NCBI GenBank assembly: GCA_944326325.1
Contig: CALVDQ010000005.1
Location: 62,001-126,000, forward strand
DNA length: 64,000 bases
Reading direction: 5' to 3'
Origin: an uncultured Bacteroidales bacterium
GTDB lineage: Bacteria; Bacteroidota; Bacteroidia; Bacteroidales; UBA932
In this document: positions 26,324 to 36,432 of the stretch, piece after piece
Layout: the number at the start of each line of letters is the position of its first letter
Numbering within the stretch: the stretch's first letter is position 1
Made by a program: the position numbers and the translations under genes
Notes under the pieces: generated by a model
Databases searched by the model: none
What the model saw: the letters and a program-made list of their open reading frames with translations, nothing else
Told to the model about the DNA's origin: nothing

Positions 26324-27688
26324 ATGTCGTTGTGGAAGAATTTACGGGCACAGCTAAGTTCGATCACGAACCTATCCGAGCACACGGATACAGCCGCAGC
26401 TGAAAAGAGCATCAGAAACAGCATCTATTTCAGAGGACCGAACGTATGGATCCTGGTCTTCTCCATCATCATCGCATCCGTAGGGCTGAACGTCAACTCC
26501 ATCCCGGTGATAATCGGAGCCATGCTGATCTCTCCCCTGCTCGGACCGGTATTCGGCATAGGACTCGGGCTCGGCATCAACGACACCGGACTGCTCAAGT
26601 CTTCCCTGAAAAACATCCTCGTGATGATGGGAATAAGCCTGGTAGCCTCGTTCCTTTATTTTCTCATCACACCGCTCAGCCTCTCCAATCCGACAGAACT
26701 CCTCGCAAGGACTAACCCGACCATCTATGACGTCCTTATTGCCCTGTTCGGAGGCTTTGCCGGCATATTCGAGCTCAGCAGGAAGGAAAAGGGGACGGTG
26801 TTTTCAGGAGTGGCCATCGCCACTGCCCTCATGCCGCCGCTGTGTACCGCAGGATTCGGACTTGCAAACGGCAATCTCGGATATTTCGTAGGGGCTCTGT
26901 ACCTGTTCACGATAAACTGCATCTTCATCATACTCGCCACCTACCTTACGGTCAAATACATGAAATTCGAGCAGTTCGAATACAAGGATGCAGGGACCGG
27001 CAAAAGGGCGAAAAGACTGATTACGATCGTGACCGTCATAGTTGTGGTCCCGAGCATCTGGTCCGCTATCCTCATGATAAGGGAGAACAGGTTCAACGAA
27101 AACGTGGCTGAATTCATAAATGCCAACAAGAATCTCTACAACGGCTACATAATGGACTACAAGACCGAGCATCGGAACGGTTCGAGAGTCGAGGTATATT
27201 TTACCGGAGAGCCGCTTTCTGCGGCGGAGAAGAACAACCTGATCGAATCCGCCAAGGAATACGGGCTGAAACCGGAACAGGTCATAATCAAGGAGCACGC
27301 GCTGGTAGAGGGAACGGACGAGGCGGAGATCCTGAAAGGGATATATGAAAGGACAGACAGCGAGATCACCCGACGGGAAGACGAGATAAAGAAACTGGAA
27401 GAAGAGCTCAAAAGGCTTCATGAAAGCGATATCCCTTACATACAGATAACCAGGGAAGCCGTCAATCAGTATCCGTCAATCGTTTCCCTCTTCGTGGCGA
27501 ACGGAGCTGAGGTGGCGGCCGGAAATTTCACGAAGACCGACGGACTTATCGCCGTGGCCAGGACTTCCAGGCCTCTGGACGACGAGGAAAAGTCGAGGCT
27601 GAAGAACTGGCTCAAGATAAGGCTGAACACAGAAAACGTAACACTATACGAATTTGCCACGGACAATAAAGAAAATTCAGGAAAATAG
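26324..27688 (+). CDS. DUF389 (TIGR00341-type) membrane protein
   Basis: The 454-residue protein has about six membrane helices in residues 40-260 (for example VWILVFSIIIASVGLNVNSIPVIIGAMLISPLLGPVFGIGLGLG, the family hallmark) followed by a soluble C-terminal part (about 270-450) containing a coiled coil (DEIKKLEEELKRLHE). The DUF389 family has no firmly known function; a transport role is often suggested. The soluble half is longer than in minimal members. The capA-like and phoH genes follow closely and probably share its transcript. Confidence 0.87.
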   Translation: MSLWKNLRAQLSSITNLSEHTDTAAAEKSIRNSIYFRGPNVWILVFSIIIASVGLNVNSIPVIIGAMLISPLLGPVFGIGLGLGINDTGLLKSSLKNILVMMGISLVASFLYFLITPLSLSNPTELLARTNPTIYDVLIALFGGFAGIFELSRKEKGTVFSGVAIATALMPPLCTAGFGLANGNLGYFVGALYLFTINCIFIILATYLTVKYMKFEQFEYKDAGTGKRAKRLITIVTVIVVVPSIWSAILMIRENRFNENVAEFINANKNLYNGYIMDYKTEHRNGSRVEVYFTGEPLSAAEKNNLIESAKEYGLKPEQVIIKEHALVEGTDEAEILKGIYERTDSEITRREDEIKKLEEELKRLHESDIPYIQITREAVNQYPSIVSLFVANGAEVAAGNFTKTDGLIAVARTSRPLDDEEKSRLKNWLKIRLNTENVTLYEFATDNKENSGK

Positions 27689-27704
27689 ATACTTGCAGGG
27701 CAGG

Positions 27705-28937
27705 ATGCTCCACAGGACAGGCTCCGCAGGACAGGCTTCCGCCAGTATGGCAGGTTGTGCTGTCACAGTATCCCTGCTGCTCCTGTTCCAGCCATTGCAG
27801 TCCGGAGCCGATTCCGGAAATCCCGGAACGATACGGCTCCTGCCGGAAATATCCCTGAGAATAAACGACAGGGCGGTACTTTCGGAGACTATGGCTTTGC
27901 GTCCGGCGGAAATGCAGGAACCAGACACCGTAATCCTCAGATTCATAGGGGATGTGATGCTTCACCAGGCACAGATCGACAATGCCTGGGACGGGAAGGG
28001 CAATTTTGACTTTTCCGGATATTTCGACGACATCAGGGACGACCTCGCAAGTGCAGACGTCGCGGTAGCCAACATGGAATTCACGCTTGCAGGAGAGCCC
28101 TACAGCGGGTATCCCGCATTCAGCGCCCCGGATTCATACGCAGAATACGCCGCACAATGCGGTATAGACGTTTTTCTTACAGCCAACAACCATATCCTTG
28201 ACAAGGGGGAGAAGGGACTGGTCCGTACGCTTTCCGTCTACAGAGGACTCGAAGGAAAATACGGCACGAAGATGACAGGCAGCGCCGCAGACGAGGAGGA
28301 GGCCGGAACAAACTACCCTCTGTTCCTGAACGTAAAGGGGCTGAAGATAGCTTTAATAAATTTCACATACGGGACAAACCTGACATCCGGGAAAAAGTAT
28401 CCGGGGACGAACCTCACCGTGAAGGAAGATATACTCAAGGCCCTTCAGAAGGCGGAAAGACTGGGGGCCGGACTAGTGGTCGCCCTGCCGCACTGGGGCG
28501 AGGAATACAGGACCTCCCACTCTCCTGTCCAGGAAGAAACAGCGGTATGGCTTGCTGAAAACGGGGCGGACCTCATCGTCGGAACCCATCCGCATGTGGT
28601 CCAGGACACCTGCATACTGGATACGAGGCGGGGCGGACGTGTACCGGTGATATACTCCCTCGGCAACGCCATATCCAACATGAGTGCAGCGAATACCCAG
28701 ACAGGTCTCCTTCTTGAAGTCAGAATACCGGTAGACGCCTTTGGGGAAGCCGGAGAAGCCGTACCGTACTTCACTTTTCTCTGGTCCTCCCTGCCGGGGA
28801 GGCTGTCCGACAGCCATACCGTCGTGAAAGTGAAAGACTACATATCAAGGAAAGATGAATGGAAACAGGAATACGAATACAGCAAGATGGTCTCGACATA
28901 TATCAGGATCAAGGAGCTGACAGGAATAAAAGATTGA
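27705..28937 (+). CDS. CapA-like (PGA_cap) metallophosphatase-fold protein
   Basis: The protein belongs to the capsule synthesis CapA family with a calcineurin-like fold: FIGDVMLH near the start, NMEFTL, TANNHILDKGEKGL, HWGEEY and GTHPHVVQD (a metal-binding His pair). CapA is linked to poly-gamma-glutamate export, but most distant members are uncharacterised, so the substrate is unknown. The ATG at 27705 gives 410 residues with a hydrophobic N-terminal stretch (MAGCAVTVSLLLLF) that could be a signal or anchor. The open frame goes up to 27654, overlapping the DUF389 gene, and a start at 27747 is also possible. phoH follows after 10 bases. Confidence 0.82.
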   Translation: MLHRTGSAGQASASMAGCAVTVSLLLLFQPLQSGADSGNPGTIRLLPEISLRINDRAVLSETMALRPAEMQEPDTVILRFIGDVMLHQAQIDNAWDGKGNFDFSGYFDDIRDDLASADVAVANMEFTLAGEPYSGYPAFSAPDSYAEYAAQCGIDVFLTANNHILDKGEKGLVRTLSVYRGLEGKYGTKMTGSAADEEEAGTNYPLFLNVKGLKIALINFTYGTNLTSGKKYPGTNLTVKEDILKALQKAERLGAGLVVALPHWGEEYRTSHSPVQEETAVWLAENGADLIVGTHPHVVQDTCILDTRRGGRVPVIYSLGNAISNMSAANTQTGLLLEVRIPVDAFGEAGEAVPYFTFLWSSLPGRLSDSHTVVKVKDYISRKDEWKQEYEYSKMVSTYIRIKELTGIKD

Positions 28938-28947
28938 ACGGCAACAG

Positions 28948-29889
28948 ATGAAGACGACTGTAAGACTTGAAAACATCGACCCCGTGGAAATATACGGGGC
29001 GGGAAACAGGGTGCTGGAGGCTCTGTGCGGATGGTTTCCCCAGCTGAAAGTGACGGCAAGAGGAGACGAGATATTCCTCGAAGGCTCGGAAGCGGACTGC
29101 AACAGATTCGCGGAGAAGCTTAACCTCCTGGTTGAAAGAAGGCTTCACAAACGGAATCTCACGCCATACGATGTAGAAGACATCTTTGACGGAGAGAAGC
29201 TTTCGGAAAAGTTCGTGCCGCGAGGAGATTCCGTCATTGTACACGGGATAGACGGGAAGCCCATAAGGGCCAGGAACAAGACCCAGGAAGAGATGGTCAA
29301 CGCCTACTTCGAGAACGACCTCGTCTTTGCAGTCGGACCTGCCGGTACGGGCAAGACCTACATAGCCATCGCCCTTGCAGTGAGGGCACTGAAACACCGC
29401 GAAATCAAAAGGATAATACTTACAAGACCCGCAGTAGAAGCCGGAGAAAGGCTCGGGTTCCTGCCAGGCGACCTGAAAGACAAGCTGGACCCGTATCTCC
29501 AGCCGCTATATGATGCCCTCGGAGACATGATCCCGGCAAAAAGGCTGAACGATTTCATGGAGGAAGGGATCGTGCAGATAGCGCCTCTGGCCTATATGAG
29601 GGGAAGGACGCTTGACAAGGCGTGCGTGATCCTGGACGAAGCCCAGAACACGAATATCGGCCAGCTGAAAATGTTCCTGACAAGAATGGGATGCGACGCC
29701 AAGTTCATCGTCACCGGCGATGCCAGCCAGATAGACCTGCCGGACAAACGGGAATCCGGCCTGATGAGAGGGATAAATCTTGTAAAGGACATCAAAGGTG
29801 TCGGCTGCGTATTCTTCAAAACGGAGGATATTGTCAGGCATCCTCTTGTGAACAAGATCGTGAAGGCCTTCGACAATGCCGAAAAATGA
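28948..29889 (+). CDS. phoH: PhoH-family ATPase
   Basis: The 313-residue protein has an N-terminal KH-like region (about 1-75) and the PhoH ATPase domain (about 105-310) with Walker A GPAGTGKTY, Walker B VILDEAQNT, LTRPAVEAGERLGFLPGD, and the sensor-like TGDASQIDLP. PhoH/PhoL proteins are cytoplasmic and are thought to act in RNA metabolism and ribosome maturation. Last gene of the DUF389-capA-phoH run; it ends in a strong hairpin shared with the convergent TPR gene. Confidence 0.94.
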   Translation: MKTTVRLENIDPVEIYGAGNRVLEALCGWFPQLKVTARGDEIFLEGSEADCNRFAEKLNLLVERRLHKRNLTPYDVEDIFDGEKLSEKFVPRGDSVIVHGIDGKPIRARNKTQEEMVNAYFENDLVFAVGPAGTGKTYIAIALAVRALKHREIKRIILTRPAVEAGERLGFLPGDLKDKLDPYLQPLYDALGDMIPAKRLNDFMEEGIVQIAPLAYMRGRTLDKACVILDEAQNTNIGQLKMFLTRMGCDAKFIVTGDASQIDLPDKRESGLMRGINLVKDIKGVGCVFFKTEDIVRHPLVNKIVKAFDNAEK

Positions 29890-29910
29890 CACACACCAAA
29901 CAGCTTCCAA

Positions 29911-29952
29911 AAAAGGGGTGTAGCAAAATCCGAATTCTGCCACACCCCTTTT
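29911..29952. terminator. Bidirectional terminator hairpin between phoH and the TPR gene
   Basis: AAAAGGGGTGT (29911-29921) pairs perfectly with ACACCCCTTTT (29942-29952). The inner part GCAAAAT / ATTCTGC extends the stem. The A and T tracts make it work in both directions. Confidence 0.7.
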
Positions 29953-29971
29953 CATTCATACAGGGAACCTG

Positions 29972-31285
29972 CTAAAGGCCGTTTTCAACGATTGTAGAGT
30001 ATTTATTGTAGCCTTCCTCATATTTTGGATCCTTGTCGCGGAACCGGTAGTAGATATTCTTGAGGTATTCGGCGATGCTCACCTTTATCTGATTGTCCTT
30101 GGTGATATTGAACGCCTTCTCGAAAGGATCGATAGCGTTCATCAGGGCTGTCTCGAACTCCTCTATCAAAGCGGCATACTTGGCGTCGTCGAACTCGTTG
30201 GCGGCTTTCTCCTGGATTTCGAGAGCCTCGTTATAGTAGAGAATTCCAATGCCGATCAGACCGAATTCATAATTCGGGTCAATCTCGTTTGACTTCAGAT
30301 AAGCTGCGATGGCCTCATCCTTGTGTCCGAGCTTATTGTGGATATCTCCTTCAACGTAGTAGAGGGAAGCGTTGTTCGGCTCATTCTTCTTGGCTACGTC
30401 AAGAAGGGCGAAAAGCTCGTCCGGCTGCTCGCCGCTTTCGATATAGTAGTTAATGAGGCCGATGATTATGCTCTGGTTCTGAGGATATGCGGAGAACCCT
30501 TTTTCAAGTACGCTCTTGGCATCCTCCTTCTTGTCAAGCTTGGAATAGATATCAGCAAGCTTGGCGTATACCTCACCGTCCTCTGCATAGCCCAGGTCGA
30601 GGCATCTCTTGAAGAACGGCTCGGCCTTGGCATAATCCTGGGTCATCCATGCGGTGAATCCGGCATTGTAGATGGCCATGGTATCTATTGCAGGTGTCGG
30701 GGCGGACTCGGAAGCGTTGACAGCCTTCTCGAAACATACGCTGGCGGCTTTCAGGTCACCGAACATGTACTTGTTCATTCCCTGCTCGACGTATTTTGCC
30801 GAAATGTTCTTGATACCTGCATCGATATCCTTGGTCTTGCTCCCTTTCACATCGACCTCGGCTGCCTTCCGGTAGGCCTCGAGAGCCTTGTCGAGAGCAT
30901 CCTCATATACAGGCTTTGTAACTTCTATCAATGCCAGCTGGTTGTTGGCGTTGAAATAGTAGTTCATCGTGCTGTATGTCTCCTTGCTGTATTGTTCCCC
31001 TGCCAGGGTCACGGTCTGCGTGGAAGTCGGCTTGTCGCTTCCCATGATAAAGGTAAGCTCCTGCTTGTTGGCGCCTATCCAGCCGTTGCCCATAGGAGCT
31101 GTATATGCATCCATGTAAGCGCCGGCAAGCTTGAGCCAGGTAGCAGGCTTGGATGCTTTTTTCGGATTCTCCGCGGCTGTCGTGGCTGACTCGACCGCCT
31201 TCTTGGCATCGGCCGGAGTCTTCACCTGTGCATCAGCTATCTGGATTGTCAACAGCACAGCCAATGCCATAAAAATACGTTTCAT
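29972..31285 (-). CDS. Exported tetratricopeptide-repeat protein
   Basis: The 437-residue protein has a signal peptide (MKRIFMALAVLLTIQIADAQ) and several TPR units between about residues 125 and 370 (for example YNAGFTAWMTQDYAKAEPFFKRCLDLGY, then YAKLADIYSKLDKKEDAKSVLEKGF, then YVEGDIHNKLGHKDEAIAAYLKSNEIDP). TPR proteins are scaffolds for protein contacts; this one probably acts in the periplasm. It follows gyrA by 25 bases and may be co-transcribed. No partner is evident from context. Confidence 0.85.
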   Translation of the reverse strand: MKRIFMALAVLLTIQIADAQVKTPADAKKAVESATTAAENPKKASKPATWLKLAGAYMDAYTAPMGNGWIGANKQELTFIMGSDKPTSTQTVTLAGEQYSKETYSTMNYYFNANNQLALIEVTKPVYEDALDKALEAYRKAAEVDVKGSKTKDIDAGIKNISAKYVEQGMNKYMFGDLKAASVCFEKAVNASESAPTPAIDTMAIYNAGFTAWMTQDYAKAEPFFKRCLDLGYAEDGEVYAKLADIYSKLDKKEDAKSVLEKGFSAYPQNQSIIIGLINYYIESGEQPDELFALLDVAKKNEPNNASLYYVEGDIHNKLGHKDEAIAAYLKSNEIDPNYEFGLIGIGILYYNEALEIQEKAANEFDDAKYAALIEEFETALMNAIDPFEKAFNITKDNQIKVSIAEYLKNIYYRFRDKDPKYEEGYNKYSTIVENGL

Positions 31286-31310
31286 AATCAGAAATAAATT
31301 AAGTTGTTTG

Positions 31311-33881
31311 TTACAAGTTCACGTTTTCTGGATTATCTCCGGAAGCAGCTCCTTCAGTGCCTTCGGGCGGTGTCACAGGAACTCCGGCATCCTCATCCTC
31401 TCCCCTGCTGACAGCGGATACTGCCGCAATGGCATCCCCTTCCTTGAGATTGATAAGCCGCACACCCTGGGTCGCCCTGCCGGCTACCCTGATATCTGAT
31501 ACGTGCATCCTGATGGTAAGCCCGGACCTGTTTATGATCATGAGGTCATTGTCGTCCGTAACATCCTTTATGGCCACCAGGTTTCCGGTCTTGTCAGTAA
31601 TATTCAAAGTCTTGACCCCCTTGCTTCCACGATGGGTAAGACGGTATTCGTCATAGTCGGACCGCTTTCCGTAGCCGTTCTCGCTAACGACAAGGATCGT
31701 CCTGCCGGCGGCGTCTCCTGCAGACGGATCGTAGCATATCATGCCGATGACCTCGTCATCCTCGCCGATGTTCATCCCGCGCACCCCGGAAGCTGTCCTT
31801 CCGAGCGGTCTTGCGTCGGCCTCGTCGAACCGTGCGCAGTTACCGTTCCTGCCGGCAAGGAATATCTGGCATCTGCCGTTGGTCATCGCCGCCTCGAGAA
31901 GCTCGTCCCCGTCCCTCACGGTGATGGCATTCACACCGTTAGTCCTAGGTCTCGAATATGCCTCGAGGAGAGTCTTCTTTATGATGCCCTTCTTCGTCGC
32001 GAGGACAATGAAGTTGCTGTTTATGTACTCCTCGTCCTTGAGGTTCCTGACATTGATGAAAGCCTTCACGGTATCATCAGGCTCTATGTTGATTACATTC
32101 TGGATAGCGCGCCCCTTGGAAGTCTTCGTACCCTCCGGAATCTCGTAAACCTTAAGCCAGAAGCATCGGCCGTTCTTCGTGAAAAGAAGCATGGTACTGT
32201 GCATATTGGCCACGTATATGTACTCGATGAAGTCCTCGTCCCTCGTGGCACTGCCCTTCATGCCGACCCCTCCCCTGTTCTGGGTCCTGTACTCGGACAG
32301 CGGGGTTCTCTTGATGTACCCGAGATGGGATATGGTGATGACGACATCCTCGTCAGGATAGAAATCTTCCGGATTGAACTCCTCGGCTGACATGGCGATC
32401 TCTGTCCTGCGCGGATCACCGTATTTCTGCTTCAGTTCCTGGAGTTCGTCCTTGATTATGCCCATCTGCTTCTCGTAGCTGGCAAGCACCTCTTCGCAGT
32501 AATTGATGAACTTCATCAACTCGTCAAATTCCGACTGCAGTTTCTCGCGTTCGAGGCCGGTAAGCTGGCGGAGCCTCATCTCGACGATGGCAGAAGCCTG
32601 GACTTCCGTGAAAGCGAACCTCTCCATGAGCTGGGTCCTTGCCTCGTCGACACTACGGGAAGCCCTGATGATGGAGATGATCTCGTCTATCACGTCGAGG
32701 GCCTTCAGGAGGCCTTCCAGGATGTGGGCACGTTTCCTGGCCTTTTCAAGGTCGAACCTGGTCCTGCGGACAACGACATCATGCCTGTGCCTCACGAAAT
32801 ATTTTATCAGCTGCTTGAGATTCAGTGTTCTCGGCCTGCCGTTTACAAGGGCGACGTTGTTCACCGAAAAACTGGACTGCAGCGGGGTATACTTGAACAG
32901 GGTGTTCAGGACCACGTTGGAATTGGCTCCCATCTTCAGCTTGATGACGATACGCATACCTTTCCTCGTGGTCTCGTCGTTGACATAGACGATACCGTCG
33001 ATCTTCTTGTTTTCCACCAGCTCGACGATCTTTTCTATAAGTTCCCGCTTGTTCACCATATACGGAATCTCGGTCACCACTATGGTCTCCCGCCCGGACT
33101 CGCTCACCTCAATCTCCGTACGCGACCTTATCACGATCCTGCCCCGGCCCGTCTCGAAGGCGTCCCTGATGCCCTGATGTCCCTGGATTATGCCCCCTGT
33201 CGGGAAATCAGGTCCTTTGATCCAGTGCATGAGCTCGTCCGTAGTGATGTCAGGATTGTCTATATAAGCGCATATGGCGTCGCAGGTCTCTCCGAGGTTG
33301 TGCGGAGCCATGTTCGTGGCCATACCGACAGCAATACCTGAAGAACCGTTGAGAAGCAGAAGAGGGGCCTTGGTCGGAAGGACGGTAGGCTCCTGGAGGG
33401 TATCATCGAAGTTATTCTGGAAATCGACGGTGTCCTTGTCGATGTCGGCCATAACCTCTTCAGTCAGTTTCTCGAGCTTTGCCTCGGTATATCGCATGGC
33501 TGCCGGAGAGTCTCCGTCCATGGATCCGAAGTTTCCCTGTCCGAAGACAAGCGGATACCTCATGCTCCAGTTCTGCGCCATCCTGACCATAGCCTCATAC
33601 ACGCTGCTGTCGCCATGCGGATGGTATTTACCCAGCACCTCACCGACTATCCTTGCGGACTTCTTCGTCTGCCCGGAATAGCCGAGACCCAGACCCGTCA
33701 TCCCGAAAAGCACCCTCCTGTGCACCGGCTTCATACCGTCGCGCACGTCAGGCAAAGCTCTCGACACTATCACAGACATGGAATAATCGATGTACGAACT
33801 CCGCATCTGCCTGTCAATATTGACCGTCTCGATCCTGCCTTTCGGGGTTTCCGATTCAATTGGGTTTATTTCATTATCCAT
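31311..33881 (-). CDS. gyrA: DNA gyrase subunit A
   Basis: The 856-residue protein is full length for GyrA, which cuts and reseals DNA to add negative supercoils together with GyrB. The catalytic Tyr131 is in AAMRYTE. The quinolone-binding stretch reads [15 protein letters not shown], with Ser92 at the place of E. coli Ser83 and Glu96 where E. coli has Asp87. The C-terminal beta-pinwheel holds a variant GyrA box, HRGSKGV, and an acidic tail. A -7 box lies 85 bases upstream. gyrB is not in the window. Confidence 0.97.
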   Translation of the reverse strand: MDNEINPIESETPKGRIETVNIDRQMRSSYIDYSMSVIVSRALPDVRDGMKPVHRRVLFGMTGLGLGYSGQTKKSARIVGEVLGKYHPHGDSSVYEAMVRMAQNWSMRYPLVFGQGNFGSMDGDSPAAMRYTEAKLEKLTEEVMADIDKDTVDFQNNFDDTLQEPTVLPTKAPLLLLNGSSGIAVGMATNMAPHNLGETCDAICAYIDNPDITTDELMHWIKGPDFPTGGIIQGHQGIRDAFETGRGRIVIRSRTEIEVSESGRETIVVTEIPYMVNKRELIEKIVELVENKKIDGIVYVNDETTRKGMRIVIKLKMGANSNVVLNTLFKYTPLQSSFSVNNVALVNGRPRTLNLKQLIKYFVRHRHDVVVRRTRFDLEKARKRAHILEGLLKALDVIDEIISIIRASRSVDEARTQLMERFAFTEVQASAIVEMRLRQLTGLEREKLQSEFDELMKFINYCEEVLASYEKQMGIIKDELQELKQKYGDPRRTEIAMSAEEFNPEDFYPDEDVVITISHLGYIKRTPLSEYRTQNRGGVGMKGSATRDEDFIEYIYVANMHSTMLLFTKNGRCFWLKVYEIPEGTKTSKGRAIQNVINIEPDDTVKAFINVRNLKDEEYINSNFIVLATKKGIIKKTLLEAYSRPRTNGVNAITVRDGDELLEAAMTNGRCQIFLAGRNGNCARFDEADARPLGRTASGVRGMNIGEDDEVIGMICYDPSAGDAAGRTILVVSENGYGKRSDYDEYRLTHRGSKGVKTLNITDKTGNLVAIKDVTDDNDLMIINRSGLTIRMHVSDIRVAGRATQGVRLINLKEGDAIAAVSAVSRGEDEDAGVPVTPPEGTEGAASGDNPENVNL

Positions 33882-33965
33882 ATAAATTCTCCTGATTTTT
33901 CATCGGGCGGAACATGACGGATACTTCGCCGCCAGAATGTCTTTGCCCGATATAAACATAGTTTG

Positions 33966-33973
33966 CAAAGATA
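33966..33973 (-). promoter_or_regulatory. Putative -7 element of gyrA
   Basis: TATCTTTG on the minus strand, with a weak GTTG 21 bp upstream in the -33 position. The three-copy 24-nt motif lies about 38 bp further upstream. Confidence 0.45.
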
Positions 33974-34010
33974 CTAAAAAATTCGATTCTTCCTCAACCC
34001 GCCATGCAGT

Positions 34011-34034
34011 TTAGAACCTGTTTTGAATTTTTAC
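34011..34034. repeat. 24-nt intergenic motif, copy 1 (gyrA-clpC gap)
   Basis: Plus-strand core TAGAACCTGTTTTGAA. About 17 of 24 positions are invariant with copies at 50239-50262 and 59489-59512. Here it lies between the divergent gyrA and clpC genes. Confidence 0.55.
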
Positions 34035-34067
34035 GGAGTGTTTCCGGCGAGAAATAACGAGTTTTTG

Positions 34068-34090
34068 TACATTTGCAGGTCAGAAAGGAG
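34068..34090 (+). promoter_or_regulatory. Putative -7 element and Shine-Dalgarno of the clpC-like gene
   Basis: TACATTTG at 34068-34075 matches TAnnTTTG. AGGAG at 34086-34090, five bases before the ATG, is one of only two good Shine-Dalgarno sequences noticed in the window; with so short a leader, start and RBS selection is clear. Confidence 0.45.
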
Positions 34091-34095
34091 AAAAT

Positions 34096-36432
34096 ATGGA
34101 AATCAGGATATCGAAAGAGCTCAACGTAATAATAAATTTCGCCAGGGACGAGGCCATGAGGACAGGCAGTTACGGAATCTCGCCCGACCACCTGTTCCTG
34201 GGTATCATCCGGCACAAGGACAACGAGGCCGCAAGGATACTCCAGGCCCTCGGGGTGGACCTTGATGAATTCAAACAGTTCATCGACGGCAAGATAAGGA
34301 CGGACAAGTACATACCGTTCTCTGAATTCGAGAAGGTATCGCTTTCGAGGGGTGCATACAACATCCTCAGCCTTACCATACTCGAGGCTACCAGGAACAT
34401 GACCGGCATCGTCCGGCCCGAACATCTGCTCCTGGCCCTGTGCAAGAATATGGTCAGCGGCTACGGACAGACCTGGCTGTACGACCATGGTACAGGTTAT
34501 GACCGCGTCCACTCCTACATGGAATCCGCAGGCATCCTCAGCGACGGCGGCAAGAACTGGGAAAACGAGGATGGCGGAGAACAGGAAAGCAAGGAAGAGC
34601 AGGCCAAGGAGGAGCCCCGCGAGGAATCCGCACTGGAGAAATTCGGATATGACCTCACAAGGGCGGCAGAAGAAGGGAAGCTGGATCCTGTCACCGGACG
34701 GGAAACAGAGATCGAGCGTGTGATACAGATACTCGGGAGACGGAAGAAGAACAATCCGATGCTGGTAGGAGATCCCGGTGTAGGGAAATCAGCCATCGTC
34801 GAAGGCATAGCCATGAAAATCGCCGGAGGAGAAGCCCCCCAGGCCCTCGCAGGGAAAAGGATAGTCTCCCTTGACATGGCCTCCCTGGTCGCCGGGACAA
34901 GGTACAGGGGCGATTTCGAAAAGAGGCTGAAGTCAGTAATAAACGAAATCGGCAGCAACCCCGACATCATCCTCTTCATCGACGAATTCCACACCATAGT
35001 AGGTGCCGGCGGCGCAGGAGGCAGCCTCGATGCGGCGAATATTCTCAAGCCGGCGCTTGCACGCGGGGAAATACATTGCATAGGAGCCACTACCATGGAT
35101 GAGTTCCGTAAGATCGTTGAAAAGGACGGGGCTCTCGACAGGCGCTTCCAGAAGATCATCGTGACACCGTCAGATAAGGTACAGACCCTCGCCATACTGG
35201 AGAACCTGCAGATGAAATACGAATTCCACCACCTCGTATCCTACTCTGAAGAAGCCGTCAGAGCTTGCGTAGACCTGTCTGACAGATACATTTCCGACAG
35301 ATGCCTCCCGGACAAGGCCGTAGACGTCATGGATGAAGCAGGGTCTATGGTAAGGCTGAAGAACCGGGCAAGAAAACCGGGAGACATCCCGACAGTGACA
35401 GCTGACGACATCGCTGAAGTCATCTCCACAATGACAGGAATACCTATATATAAGGTTGCCGAATCGGAACGGACAAGGCTCGCCAGAATGGAGGAGAGGC
35501 TCAAGGAAAGGATCATCGGCCAGGACGAAGCCATCGGGAAAGTAGTCAGGGCAATACGGAGAAACCGTGCCGGAATCAAGGACCCCCACAGGCCGATAGG
35601 CTCCTTCCTGTTTTTCGGGCCCACCGGTGTCGGAAAGACCCAGCTTGCCAAGGCCCTGGCCGGATATCTATTCGGTTCCGAGGAAAATCTCATAAGGCTG
35701 GACATGAGCGAGTACATGGACAAGTTCACGTCATCCAAGCTTATCGGGGCTCCTCCGGGCTATGTCGGTTTTGACGAAGGCGGACAGCTCAGCGAAAGGG
35801 TCAGGAGGAAACCTTATTCCGTGGTTCTTCTAGACGAGATCGAGAAAGCCCATCCGGACATATTCAATCTCCTGCTGCAGGTCCTCGACGAAGGGAGGCT
35901 CACCGACAGCAACGGCAGGACAGTGGATTTCAGGAACACCATCCTCATCATGACCTCCAATGTAGGAAGCCGGGAAATAGACGAATACGGCAACGGGCTC
36001 GGCTTCGCCACTGCATCCGTCTCCACGGAAGAAAGGAAGAAGACCATGCTGGAAAAGTCAGTCAGGAAAATGTTCCCTCCTGAATTCCTGAACAGAATCG
36101 ACGAAAAGACCTTTTTCAGATCGCTCGACATGGATGACCTGCGCAAGATTGCGGACATAGAACTGAAAGGTCTCCGGGAAAGGGTTCTGTCGGCAGGCTA
36201 CCGGCTCACCATATCGGCAGCAGCCAAGAAGATCATCCTGGAAGCAGGCTATAACCCGGTCTACGGGGCAAGGCCTCTGAAGCGCGCTATCCAGCAGTAC
36301 GTAGAAGACCCTGTCTCAGAATTCATCATTTCCGACAAGGCTCCCGCCACCGGCAGGGGCGAAGGCACGGCAAGGCTGTACATTGTCCCCGACAAGAGCG
36401 GGAAAGGGACGGAAGCAGTCATGAAAGGCTGA
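34096..36432 (+). CDS. ClpC/ClpA-type AAA+ unfoldase without M domain
   Basis: A 778-residue Clp ATPase. An N-domain (about 1-145) is followed by an acidic Glu/Lys-rich linker, AAA1 (Walker A GDPGVGKS, Walker B ILFIDEFH), AAA2 (Walker A GPTGVGKTQ, Walker B VVLLDEIEKAHP) and the C-terminal D2-small domain. The loop GLGF (near residue 636) corresponds to the ClpP-binding loop, so it probably feeds ClpP. Between AAA1 and AAA2 the coiled-coil M domain of ClpC/ClpB is missing: RLKNRARKPGDIPTVT runs straight on. That is a ClpA-like layout; adaptor use and self-inhibition should differ from ClpC. clpP is not in the window. The start is set by AGGAG five bases upstream. Confidence 0.9.
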   Translation: MEIRISKELNVIINFARDEAMRTGSYGISPDHLFLGIIRHKDNEAARILQALGVDLDEFKQFIDGKIRTDKYIPFSEFEKVSLSRGAYNILSLTILEATRNMTGIVRPEHLLLALCKNMVSGYGQTWLYDHGTGYDRVHSYMESAGILSDGGKNWENEDGGEQESKEEQAKEEPREESALEKFGYDLTRAAEEGKLDPVTGRETEIERVIQILGRRKKNNPMLVGDPGVGKSAIVEGIAMKIAGGEAPQALAGKRIVSLDMASLVAGTRYRGDFEKRLKSVINEIGSNPDIILFIDEFHTIVGAGGAGGSLDAANILKPALARGEIHCIGATTMDEFRKIVEKDGALDRRFQKIIVTPSDKVQTLAILENLQMKYEFHHLVSYSEEAVRACVDLSDRYISDRCLPDKAVDVMDEAGSMVRLKNRARKPGDIPTVTADDIAEVISTMTGIPIYKVAESERTRLARMEERLKERIIGQDEAIGKVVRAIRRNRAGIKDPHRPIGSFLFFGPTGVGKTQLAKALAGYLFGSEENLIRLDMSEYMDKFTSSKLIGAPPGYVGFDEGGQLSERVRRKPYSVVLLDEIEKAHPDIFNLLLQVLDEGRLTDSNGRTVDFRNTILIMTSNVGSREIDEYGNGLGFATASVSTEERKKTMLEKSVRKMFPPEFLNRIDEKTFFRSLDMDDLRKIADIELKGLRERVLSAGYRLTISAAAKKIILEAGYNPVYGARPLKRAIQQYVEDPVSEFIISDKAPATGRGEGTARLYIVPDKSGKGTEAVMKG

